This document shows, piece after piece, positions 43,369 through 51,552 of a DNA stretch of 59,014 nucleotides. Origin of the DNA: JAJDIA01 sp031555145. Lineage in GTDB: Bacteria > Bacteroidota > Bacteroidia > Bacteroidales > Tannerellaceae. The translations under genes and the position numbers were made by a program. The DNA is taken from assembly GCA_031555145.1 (NCBI GenBank), contig JAVBUR010000036.1:1-59014 (forward strand), read 5' to 3'. The notes beneath the pieces were generated by a model. The model was not told where the DNA came from and made no database searches. It was given only the letters and a program-made list of their open reading frames with translations. Numbering within the stretch: position 1 is the stretch's first letter; each line of letters starts with the position of its first letter.

Positions 43369-43376
43369 CAAACATA
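43369..43376 (-). promoter_or_regulatory. Candidate -7 element for the M28 peptidase
   Basis: The minus strand reads TATGTTTG, matching TAnnTTTG, 20 bases upstream of the ATG. Confidence 0.5.
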
Positions 43377-43399
43377 CGCAAAATCCCCTGTATTTATAG

Positions 43400-43407
43400 T
43401 AGATTTG
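43400..43407 (+). promoter_or_regulatory. Candidate -7 element for the membrane protein gene at 43442
   Basis: TAGATTTG matches TAnnTTTG, 35 bases before the ATG and divergent from the peptidase promoter. Confidence 0.5.
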
Positions 43408-43441
43408 TCATGCTTAGTGAAATGACTATAGAAATCGTATC

Positions 43442-45193
43442 ATGAAATATAGTACCACATGCTGCTGGTTGATCGTGTTCGGGGCGCTGGCAGTCTTCCT
43501 ACAACTGACAAACGAATACCACTTTTTTTATCTGGAGCAATTCCAGTTGTTTCAGTGGACAGGTGACTATTTTGCCGGAAAGCTGCCCCAACCGGGTGGT
43601 CTGTCCTTGCTGTTGGGCGAGTTCCTGACGCAGTTTTACATCTCGCCCTATGCCGGGGCGCTGATCGTTGCGGCATTATTGACCGGTGTCGGCATACTTA
43701 CCCGTACTGTACTCAGGCAAAGCGGGGTGGCGACCGAATGGTATGCCCTCTATCTGTTGCCCGTGTTGGCTTTGCTGCTGATCCAGTTCAACTTCAACTA
43801 TTTGTTGATGGGTACGGTTGCCTATCTGATGATGCTAGCGGCTTTGGTGTTGTATGGTTGTTTCCGTTCATTCGGCAATCGCTTGGCAACCGGGCTATTC
43901 CTGGTGCCGCTGCTCTTCTGGTGGGGCGGGGCAATCGCCGGGTTATTTGTCGGCTGTATCACCGTCAAAGAGATGATGAACCGCACCCGCCTGGGGTATG
44001 TCATTATCGGGGCAACAATGGCCGAATGCCTTGTGCTGGCTATCGGCAGTGTCTATGCCGCTACGTTAGTATCATTCCGTATAGCGTTCCTGCCGGATGC
44101 CTATTATCAACCCCAACTGACACCGCCTACCGTTATCTACTTCTCGTGGGCGATCCTGCCTGTAGTGCTTGTGCTGGGGTACCTGCTCCGCAACCGTTCA
44201 TTGACATCGAAAAAGGCGAAAGCCACCCTCTATACGGTTCAATTCGCCACCATTGCCCTACTGACCTGGTGGCTGACGCCCCGCTACCTCGACACCAAGT
44301 CGGACCAGTTGATGAAACTCGATTATTTCGCCCGTACCCACCAATGGGATAAGATCATCGAAGCCAGCGACGGAAAAATTACGAACTACCTCTACCTCGG
44401 TTACCTCAATATGGCGCTGGCTGAGAAAGGCGAACTGGGCGACCGCCTCTTCTTCTTCGACCAGCGCGGCCCAATGGGTCTCCTATGTGAATGGAATAAG
44501 ACATTCGGTGTCTCCAGCCTGCTGAGTGATGTCTACTTCACCTTCGGCGAGATCGCCCTTTCGCAACGGATGGCTTTTGAGTCGTCGCTGACAGTGGTGG
44601 GAGAAGGTAATCCGCGTAACATACAACGACTGGTACAAACAAATCTCATCTACGGCCAGTATGCCGTAGCCGAACGTTATATCCGCCTGTTGGAAAACAC
44701 GTTTGCCTATAAGTCGTGGGCTTCGGCACACCGCCGCTTCCTGTACGATGATGCAGCAGTGGTAGCCGATCCCCTGCTGGGAGCCAAACGCCGTTTCCTC
44801 CCCCGCGAAAGCACCCTCGCCCATCTGAACGGGATGGCAAACGACCTGGCCTACCGGATCGAACACTTTCCGGAAGACCGTCTCCCCATCCAATTCATGG
44901 GAGCCATCTTACTCCTATCCAAGGAGATGGAGGCTTTTCAACAAATGATTGAGACCTACTACGGCAGCCCGGCATTGCCCGTCCTGCCCTACAGTTTCCA
45001 GGAAGCCGTAATCCTGCTCAACGACCGGAACCCCGCATACTGGCAACGGTTCAATGTCTCCGACAATGTGCTCCAACGCTTTGCCGGTTACCGCGACCTG
45101 GTGATGCGTAACCGCGATAACCAGCAAGCGCTGTCCGGCTTGCTACGTAAGTCGTATGGCAATACATTCTGGTATTATTATATGTATAAATGA
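43442..45193 (+). CDS. Polytopic membrane protein with helical-repeat C-terminus (DUF6057-like)
   Basis: A 583-residue protein. The first half (about 1-285) has eight or more hydrophobic segments, starting CCWLIVFGALAVFLQLTNEY, and is inner-membrane embedded. The second half (about 290-583) is soluble and helical with TPR-like pairs such as LYLGYLNMALAEKGELGDRL and ends WYYYMYK. It resembles the uncharacterised Bacteroidetes family I know as DUF6057; that name is from memory. It is followed after 42 bases by a PD40 lipoprotein gene on the same strand, and the two probably work together. Confidence 0.75.
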   Translation: MKYSTTCCWLIVFGALAVFLQLTNEYHFFYLEQFQLFQWTGDYFAGKLPQPGGLSLLLGEFLTQFYISPYAGALIVAALLTGVGILTRTVLRQSGVATEWYALYLLPVLALLLIQFNFNYLLMGTVAYLMMLAALVLYGCFRSFGNRLATGLFLVPLLFWWGGAIAGLFVGCITVKEMMNRTRLGYVIIGATMAECLVLAIGSVYAATLVSFRIAFLPDAYYQPQLTPPTVIYFSWAILPVVLVLGYLLRNRSLTSKKAKATLYTVQFATIALLTWWLTPRYLDTKSDQLMKLDYFARTHQWDKIIEASDGKITNYLYLGYLNMALAEKGELGDRLFFFDQRGPMGLLCEWNKTFGVSSLLSDVYFTFGEIALSQRMAFESSLTVVGEGNPRNIQRLVQTNLIYGQYAVAERYIRLLENTFAYKSWASAHRRFLYDDAAVVADPLLGAKRRFLPRESTLAHLNGMANDLAYRIEHFPEDRLPIQFMGAILLLSKEMEAFQQMIETYYGSPALPVLPYSFQEAVILLNDRNPAYWQRFNVSDNVLQRFAGYRDLVMRNRDNQQALSGLLRKSYGNTFWYYYMYK

Positions 45194-45235
45194 CCCTCCA
45201 TTAATCATTAAACATTAATCATTCCCCTATTCCCC

Positions 45236-46696
45236 ATGAAACCATATCTCCCCCTCTTGCTCCTGCTCTGCATCGCCTGTACGCATACAATACCGGAGAG
45301 CAAGCCGGTTACTGAAACGCCGGCGATCTTTCCCGATTATGCCGACGTGACGATACCACCCAATATCGCACCACTCACCTTTGCACTCACCTCCCCGCAT
45401 CAGGAAGCCTATGCGGTATTTACCGCAGCCGGAGAAACAGCACAGGTAAAGGAAAGTAACGGACAATTCCGTCCATCTGCCCCTCAATGGAGAAAGCTGC
45501 TGAAAGCGGCTAACGGCCAGACGATCAACGTCACACTGTATGCCAATATCAATGGGTGGATCTCTTATCCTCCCTTCCGCATCCAAGTCGCTACCGCCCC
45601 CATCGACCCGTACATTGCCTATCGCCTGATCGAACCCGGCTACGAAATATGGAACAAGATGGGAATCTACCAGCGCGACCTCTCTTCCTGGGAAGAGTCG
45701 CCCATTATGGAAAACCGGCTGACCGACGGCAACTGTATGAACTGTCACTCTTTTTGTATGCAGAATCCCGACAAGATGCTGTTCCATATGCGTGAGAAAA
45801 ACGTCGGTACCTACCTGATCGACGGCGGCCGCATCGAAAAACTGAATACGAAAACCGACCAGACCACCTCAGCCCTCGTCTATCCCTCCTGGCATCCGGC
45901 AGGGAGGTATGTTGCCTTCTCAGTCAACCAAACCCGGCAGGGTTTCCATCAGAACGACCCGAATCGGGTGGAGGTATTCGACCTGGAATCGGACGTGGTG
46001 GTCTATGATACCGAAAAACACGAGATTGTGACTACTTCGCCCCTCTTTGCAAAAGGCGCTTTCGAAACCTTCCCCACCTTCTCGCCCGACGGGAAAACCC
46101 TGTATTTCTGTTCGGCGGAGGCGGTCGACATGCCGAAACAGTTCACGGATGTCCACTACAGCCTTTGCAGCATCGGCTTCGACCCCGAAACGCGCACCTT
46201 CGGCACACAGGTCGATACGCTCTACAACGCTGCCACAAAAGGGAAAAGTGTCTCTTTCCCCCGCGTCTCGCCCGACGGCAAGTACCTCTTATATACCTTA
46301 TCCGGCTACGGCAACTTCTCTATCTGGCATAAAGATGCTGACCTCTACATGGTCAACCTTGCCAGCGGTGCCCATTATCCGTTGGAAGCCGCCAATAGCA
46401 ACGATGTGGATAGCTACCATTCGTGGAGCAGCAACAGCCGGTGGATCGTCTTCAGCAGTCGCCGCATTGATGGCCTCTACACCCGTCCCTATTTTGCCTA
46501 TATCGACGCTAACGGACAGGCTGCAAAACCCTTCCTCCTGCCCCAGCAGGAGGCCGACTTCTACAGTCGCTTCCTGAAATCATACAACATTCCCGAATTC
46601 ATCACCGGCAAAGTACATACCAACATGCGTCAAATCAGCCTAATAGCCAAGGAAGACAAAGGTACAGACGTTACCTTTGCCCCCGGCAAGCGATGA
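45236..46696 (+). CDS. PD40/TolB-like propeller lipoprotein with a CxxCH motif
   Basis: A 486-residue exported protein with a lipobox-like LLLLCIAC start. After an N-terminal beta domain (about 25-130) comes a cysteine-rich segment, NCMNCHSFCM, in which C167-M-N-C170-H171 has the form of a heme c attachment site. The rest is a beta propeller with PD40-type blades (YPSWHPAGRYVAFSVN, FPTFSPDGKTLYFCS, FPRVSPDGKYLLYTL, YHSWSSNSRWIVFSSRR). Proteins of this type are often labelled cytochrome c biogenesis or TolB-like without evidence. Whether heme is bound is unknown. Second gene of a pair with the polytopic membrane protein. Confidence 0.82.
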   Translation: MKPYLPLLLLLCIACTHTIPESKPVTETPAIFPDYADVTIPPNIAPLTFALTSPHQEAYAVFTAAGETAQVKESNGQFRPSAPQWRKLLKAANGQTINVTLYANINGWISYPPFRIQVATAPIDPYIAYRLIEPGYEIWNKMGIYQRDLSSWEESPIMENRLTDGNCMNCHSFCMQNPDKMLFHMREKNVGTYLIDGGRIEKLNTKTDQTTSALVYPSWHPAGRYVAFSVNQTRQGFHQNDPNRVEVFDLESDVVVYDTEKHEIVTTSPLFAKGAFETFPTFSPDGKTLYFCSAEAVDMPKQFTDVHYSLCSIGFDPETRTFGTQVDTLYNAATKGKSVSFPRVSPDGKYLLYTLSGYGNFSIWHKDADLYMVNLASGAHYPLEAANSNDVDSYHSWSSNSRWIVFSSRRIDGLYTRPYFAYIDANGQAAKPFLLPQQEADFYSRFLKSYNIPEFITGKVHTNMRQISLIAKEDKGTDVTFAPGKR

Positions 46697-46730
46697 TTAC
46701 AGCTGGTACAGAAATCAACGGGCAAAATTA

Positions 46731-46773
46731 AAAATGGCGGCGGTGAGCACCAAAAGGTGCGGCACCGTCGCCA
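46731..46773 (-). terminator. Terminator at the end of the GH130-GH2 transcript
   Basis: TGGCGGCGGTG (46735-46745) pairs with CACCGTCGCCA (46763-46773) with one G-T wobble, and an inner GCACC-aaaa-GGTGC stem extends it. On the minus strand the hairpin is followed by TTTTTAATTTT. It lies 48 bases after the GH2 stop and may also slow plus-strand readthrough. Confidence 0.8.
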
Positions 46774-46820
46774 CTTTACTCTCATAAGGGAGCCTTTACA
46801 ACATGAAATTGTTGTATTGT

Positions 46821-49517
46821 CTATTTCAGCACGTACTCCTGCTTTGTTACGTTCCAGCCTTTGACGACAAGGGATTTCTTGGCGGGCAAGTTGTCGGCGG
46901 CGGTTTCAATCGTCACCTTGCGGCTTTCGCCAGGCAACAGGGAGAAGAAGTTGTCGGTATAGAAGGAAGGACGTACCGGCATCTTCGCTTCATCAAGGAA
47001 TTGCAACTGGGTGAAGAAAGCGATGGCCGAAGAGGTGTTCTTCACTTCCAGATCGACAAAGTAACGATCATCGGCCTGACGTACTTTATAAGAAGTCTTC
47101 AGCTGTACGCGCGGTAATTCAGACAGACTTTCGAAGCCGGAGGCAGCGGGGCCGGTCAGTGTTTTCCGTCCTTCATACTTGTCGTTCGAACGCCAGTAGA
47201 AGGTGTTGGCTACTTCTTTCCCTTTCTCGTCGAAGAGGCGCAGTTTGATGAAATGCACCTGTGAGATATCGGCAGGGAAGTCGATCACAAAAGCGTCATT
47301 AACCACACCGTCTTCGGGGATATCGACCACAGCCGATTTTTCCCATACCTTGCGGCTCTTGATATTATAGACAGCAGCGGACACTTTGTAGCCTTTGAAG
47401 GAACGGTAGTAGTCGTTATAAACCGATACCGTATTCTTCAGGTAGTCGAACTGAGCATGCAATGGTTCCAATGCATTCTGCGTATGGTAGAGGGATGCGG
47501 TCGGCTCGAGGGAATAATCCCACATACGGGCGCATACCTGCGGCAGGGGGCAGTTGTGATACCAGAACAACAGACCGGAGGCATAGCGGTCTCCATACTC
47601 GTGCTTGTTGTAGTTCCATACTTCCCAGATCGACTTCGAGTTCATCGCGCCGACAAACTGTGCTTTAACGGCAAACTCGTCGATAGAGGCCGACGGTCCA
47701 TAGTGGTTCGTCAGGTCTTTGTACATGGTGCTCATCAGGTGGAAACCTTCGCCGTCGTGATAGTCCCATACTTCCTTGTTGATCGGCCAGAGGTCTTTTT
47801 CGTCCATGATCTCACGAAGGTGTTCGACAAGTGCCAGGGTCGGTGCACCATACTCCGGGTTGAAACCGTCCACACGGCTACCGCGATCGGAGGCAGTATT
47901 CTCGTAGTGCTGCATCGGGTTCACCTGCTTGTAGGGGCTGCCGTCGTGTACACCGTCACATTCCGACTGCATCTGGTAACCACGAGTGTCGTCGAGCCGC
48001 ATGATCAGTTCTTTGGCTCCGGGCATCTCCGTACTTTCGTTGGAAGAGACATAGTAACACAGTGAGGGATGGTTGCGGATCCGTTTGACGGTCGCTTCCA
48101 CATTACTCAGGTAGAGATTCTTGTCGTGCGGGTGTTTCGTGTCGCCCGTCAACCAAAATTCCTGCCAGACAAGCAAACCCATCTCATCGCAGAGTTGGAA
48201 GAAGTAGTCTGATTCGGCAATTCCCCCACCCCAGAAGCGTACCAGGTTGATACCCGACTGTTGGGTGTAGCGCAATTCAGCATAGGTTCGTTCGTCCGAC
48301 GAACGGAGCATAGCTTCGGGAATCCAGTTCGTGCCACGGATAAAAATCTTCTTTCCGTTCACGTAGAACTGGCGTGACTTATCGGGCGTATTCTGGTCCG
48401 ATGTAACCTCACGGATACCGAAACGGGTCTTGACCGAGTCGGATACCACATCTTTGATTTTCACCTGCATTTTTACTTCATACAGTTCCGGTTTCCCTTT
48501 GAAGATCGGCCACCAGAGGCGAGGATTTTGGATCACCAGCTGCGGGAACTCTTCAGGAGTGAAGACGACTTCGCGGCTTTCCCCCCGGAACAGGTTCACC
48601 TGTTTGGAGAAGGTGATGCCTTCGCCCACAATCTCGCCCTGCACGGTGCAGTTGACAGAGCCTGTGGTAGGATTGACCACCGTCACACTAATAGTTTCAG
48701 CCGAACGGTCATAGTTCGGTTTGTCGAGCGCCGACTTTACAAATGGATGGCGCAGTACGGCGCGGTCCGTAGCGTAAAGGGAGATACTTTTCCAGATACC
48801 CGTGTTACGATCCCGGATACCATCCAGGTAAGTAAAGTCCCAACCCACGCTCATCAACATAGTGGTATTGAGACCCATATTACCGTCGCCCCCGTTATGG
48901 AACTCTCCGGGAGCGCCCCATTGTTTCTGCTTCACCGTACCCGGCATATCCACGGGATACACCTTGATGGCCAGCGCATTACTTCCGCCCACACGGGCAA
49001 AATCGGTGATATTGATATAATCTTCCTGGAACATTCCGGAGATATTACCCAGCAAATGGCCGTTCACCCACACCTCAGCGCGGTAGTTGATTCCATCCAC
49101 CTGGAGCCAGACCACTTTTCCTTTATAGCTGGCGGGAACGTCAAATTCCGTCCGGAACCAATACGTATAGAAATCACGGCCGGCGACAGAGAGATCGGGG
49201 ATCAGGTTTGTCGTCAGCTTATTGTTCAGCCCGTAGTAAGGTTCGGGATACACCTTGTTATACACCAGTGAATTGAGTACGGTGCCCGGCACAATAGCCG
49301 GCATCCATCCGCTTTCACTGTAACCCGGCGCCGAGAGGGTCTCGGCCGGTACATTCACATCGCCGGCTTTCTTCATTTGCCAGACGGAAGAGCCGCCATG
49401 TGTTTCTTTCGAATCCAGTGTGATCCGGTCGGGCGACAGGTAATAATTAGGCGTTTGCGCCTGTGCCATGGTTCCCATCAGAAAGGTAGCCAGGGCATAT
49501 AGGATATATTTCTTCAT
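46821..49517 (-). CDS. GH2 glycosidase, exo-beta-glucosaminidase/endo-beta-mannosidase-like
   Basis: An 898-residue exported enzyme from the ATG at 49517 (MKKYILYALATFLMGTMAQAQ). Longer in-frame readings overlap the GH130 gene end. It has GH2 jelly roll (WLQVDGINYRAEVWVNGHLLG), immunoglobulin-like and barrel domains. The acid/base region is YYVSSNES; the nucleophile region lies near IDEFAVKAQFVGAMNSKS, followed by GLLFWYHNCPLPQVCARMWDY. This wording fits the CsxA/endo-beta-mannosidase branch rather than LacZ-type galactosidases. With GH130 beside it, a beta-mannoside-containing glycan such as the N-glycan core or a mannan is a plausible substrate; that is inference. Confidence 0.88.
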   Translation of the reverse strand: MKKYILYALATFLMGTMAQAQTPNYYLSPDRITLDSKETHGGSSVWQMKKAGDVNVPAETLSAPGYSESGWMPAIVPGTVLNSLVYNKVYPEPYYGLNNKLTTNLIPDLSVAGRDFYTYWFRTEFDVPASYKGKVVWLQVDGINYRAEVWVNGHLLGNISGMFQEDYINITDFARVGGSNALAIKVYPVDMPGTVKQKQWGAPGEFHNGGDGNMGLNTTMLMSVGWDFTYLDGIRDRNTGIWKSISLYATDRAVLRHPFVKSALDKPNYDRSAETISVTVVNPTTGSVNCTVQGEIVGEGITFSKQVNLFRGESREVVFTPEEFPQLVIQNPRLWWPIFKGKPELYEVKMQVKIKDVVSDSVKTRFGIREVTSDQNTPDKSRQFYVNGKKIFIRGTNWIPEAMLRSSDERTYAELRYTQQSGINLVRFWGGGIAESDYFFQLCDEMGLLVWQEFWLTGDTKHPHDKNLYLSNVEATVKRIRNHPSLCYYVSSNESTEMPGAKELIMRLDDTRGYQMQSECDGVHDGSPYKQVNPMQHYENTASDRGSRVDGFNPEYGAPTLALVEHLREIMDEKDLWPINKEVWDYHDGEGFHLMSTMYKDLTNHYGPSASIDEFAVKAQFVGAMNSKSIWEVWNYNKHEYGDRYASGLLFWYHNCPLPQVCARMWDYSLEPTASLYHTQNALEPLHAQFDYLKNTVSVYNDYYRSFKGYKVSAAVYNIKSRKVWEKSAVVDIPEDGVVNDAFVIDFPADISQVHFIKLRLFDEKGKEVANTFYWRSNDKYEGRKTLTGPAASGFESLSELPRVQLKTSYKVRQADDRYFVDLEVKNTSSAIAFFTQLQFLDEAKMPVRPSFYTDNFFSLLPGESRKVTIETAADNLPAKKSLVVKGWNVTKQEYVLK

Positions 49518-49533
49518 TTGCTTGTACATTATA

Positions 49534-50718
49534 TTATAATACGGGGATCGCATCACCCGGCGTCTTGGTGGCCGGATCATACACAGCTACACTCACCTGT
49601 GAGTCGGCACAACCATAATAGAGATACCATTTTCCCTTGAAGAAGGCCAAGCCTTCGATAAAGACGGTACCGTCGACATACTGGCCGCTCTTCTCGAATG
49701 CTTCCATGGGGCGGAAGAAGGGTACATCCAGGCGGGCAACCACCTTATAGGGTTCGTTACGGTCGAAGAGCACCTGTCCGGCGCTGTAAGTACCGGCGTT
49801 GTAACGGATGTCGCGCTTTTCGTCGCTCTTCTGATTCTTGCCGTTATACAGCAGGAGGATACCCTTGTCGGTCAGAATAGCGGGAGGGCCACATTCGGTC
49901 AGTGCACTGTCGAAGTAACCCTGACGCGGACGGATGAGCGGAAGCAGTTCGTTGTCTTCACCCAGTACAGGCGTCCAGTTGATAAGGTCGTCCGATGTGG
50001 CAGCCCCTACCATATGTTCTCCCCAATACATCAGGTATTTGCCGTTGACTTTGGCTATCACCTGGGTACCATCGACCACTTGGGTAACCACAGAACCCGA
50101 CTTGCAGGCAATATCTTTGAAGCGTCCGTCGAAAGCCTTGGCAAAAGCAGGGCCGTGTTTTTCCCACTGGATCAGGTCGCGCGAGGTGGCAACCGACAGG
50201 CGGGGCGTCTTACGGTTCCAAGCCGTATACATCATCACGTACAGGCCATCTTCGGTGACAGTCACCCGGGGGTCTTCGCAGCCGCCCGGCCATTCAAATT
50301 CCTTGACATTGTCTTCGGCAGGAAACATCACCGGCGTTTTCCGGCGTTCCATCTGCATACCGTCCGCGCTTACAGCCAAACCGATGCGTGAGGTACGTTT
50401 GCCGATACCGGTAGCCGAATTATCTTCCGCCCGGTAGAGCACGCATATCTTGCCGTCTTTAACGGTAGCTGCGGGGTTAAAGGTGTCGCTTTCTTCCCAA
50501 CCCATCTGTTTCTTCTGCATCGGGCAGTCGAAGAGGTTGGAAGGATCGGGGGTGATGACGGGATTCACACCCTGGGGACGTACGAAGCCGCCCAAAGCCC
50601 ATTCGGGCAATACGTTCAGTCCCGGGGTTTCCGGTGCCGTGCTGTCGGCCTGTGCCTTTTGCTTGCAGGAAGAACATACCAGCACCAACAAGAGAAGGAG
50701 GGATACACTTTTCTTCAT
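49534..50718 (-). CDS. GH130 family lipoprotein (beta-mannoside-active)
   Basis: A 394-residue five-bladed propeller enzyme with a lipoprotein signal (MKKSVSLLLLLVLVCSSC) from the ATG at 50718; an ATG at 50727 is equally possible. Family motifs are ESDTFNPAATVKDGKICVLYRAED, WPGGCEDPRVTVTEDGLYVMMYTAWN, and ALTECGPPAILTDKGILLLYNG. GH130 includes cytosolic mannoside phosphorylases and exported beta-1,2-mannosidases. A lipid-anchored form suggests the hydrolytic group. The start codon follows a strong terminator hairpin by only a few bases, so expression should depend on readthrough from the SusCD genes. It is 16 bases upstream of the GH2 gene. Confidence 0.88.
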   Translation of the reverse strand: MKKSVSLLLLLVLVCSSCKQKAQADSTAPETPGLNVLPEWALGGFVRPQGVNPVITPDPSNLFDCPMQKKQMGWEESDTFNPAATVKDGKICVLYRAEDNSATGIGKRTSRIGLAVSADGMQMERRKTPVMFPAEDNVKEFEWPGGCEDPRVTVTEDGLYVMMYTAWNRKTPRLSVATSRDLIQWEKHGPAFAKAFDGRFKDIACKSGSVVTQVVDGTQVIAKVNGKYLMYWGEHMVGAATSDDLINWTPVLGEDNELLPLIRPRQGYFDSALTECGPPAILTDKGILLLYNGKNQKSDEKRDIRYNAGTYSAGQVLFDRNEPYKVVARLDVPFFRPMEAFEKSGQYVDGTVFIEGLAFFKGKWYLYYGCADSQVSVAVYDPATKTPGDAIPVL

Positions 50719-50732
50719 ATCTTTCATGGGAT

Positions 50733-50806
50733 AAAAAAACAACACAGTAGCGGCAGGGAGCTGAAAAAGACTACTACCTGATTTGCTCCCTGCCGCCCTG
50801 TGTTGT
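50733..50806 (-). terminator. Internal terminator/attenuator before GH130
   Basis: A stem of about 21 bp with one small bulge, arms 50739-50761 and 50785-50806 (core CGGCAGGGAGC/GCTCCCTGCCG), is followed on the minus strand by seven Ts. It lies 22 bases after the DUF3823 stop and 5-14 bases before the possible GH130 start codons. There is no room for a promoter between hairpin and gene. Confidence 0.85.
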
Positions 50807-50828
50807 ACGTTACTTAAACTATAAATGA

Positions 50829-51521
50829 TTACAGGGTTACTGTTATCGTCGTACTGTAGTTGACCACATTGTTGGTCTTCGAGCCGATGCGTACATAGAT
50901 CTTGTTACCGTTCGATTTGATCTTATGTTCGTTGGAGGTGAAGGTGCTGTTGTTGCTCAGATCGAACTCGATCACACCTTCGGCGTTCTTCACCGTCACC
51001 TTACCGGCCTGGTTGGCACTACCGTTGTCTACACCCGGGGCGAAGTTCCAGTAACCATACACTTCCTGTACCGTATAAGAGGGATCGCTCGGAGTTACCT
51101 TGTAGGAGATGCTGATCTTCTTGCCGGAAGCCGAAGCTGTGGCAGTGATCCGTGCATACGGGGTAGCCTTGAGGTCGAGGGTGGTCTGTCCTTTGACAGT
51201 CACCATGGATTCGCAAGTACCAACGAAGGGGCCGTTTACTACGATCTTGTAGTCGCCGTTGAACATCTGTGAGTTTTCATACGAACCATCGCTCTTGGCA
51301 TAGAAGTCGACCGACTTCGTTGCGTCTGTGTTCTGCTCAAACATATTGATGATCACACCGGTCGAACCTTCTACCGGCAGGGGTATGGGTTCGTTGGTGG
51401 TAGTGTCCAGTACGCGTCCTTTGATACCACCGTTTGGAGCATCGTAGTTGTCGAGTTCGTTCAGGCAGCTTGTCATAAAGAAGGCGCAAGCCACTGTTAC
51501 TAATAAACTGATCTTCTTCAT
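50829..51521 (-). CDS. DUF3823-type surface lipoprotein
   Basis: A 230-residue lipoprotein from the ATG at 51521 with lipobox FFMTSC, followed by LNELDNYDAPNGGIKGRVLDTTTNEPIP, a start typical of DUF3823 proteins encoded after SusD genes. Two beta-sandwich domains are likely (about 30-120 and 125-230, the latter ending in NYSTTITVTL). It probably acts as an auxiliary glycan-binding protein at the surface. It follows the SusD gene after 31 bases and precedes the internal terminator. Confidence 0.87.
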   Translation of the reverse strand: MKKISLLVTVACAFFMTSCLNELDNYDAPNGGIKGRVLDTTTNEPIPLPVEGSTGVIINMFEQNTDATKSVDFYAKSDGSYENSQMFNGDYKIVVNGPFVGTCESMVTVKGQTTLDLKATPYARITATASASGKKISISYKVTPSDPSYTVQEVYGYWNFAPGVDNGSANQAGKVTVKNAEGVIEFDLSNNSTFTSNEHKIKSNGNKIYVRIGSKTNNVVNYSTTITVTL

Positions 51522-51552
51522 ATATCGTTTCTCTATATCGTTCATACTATGC

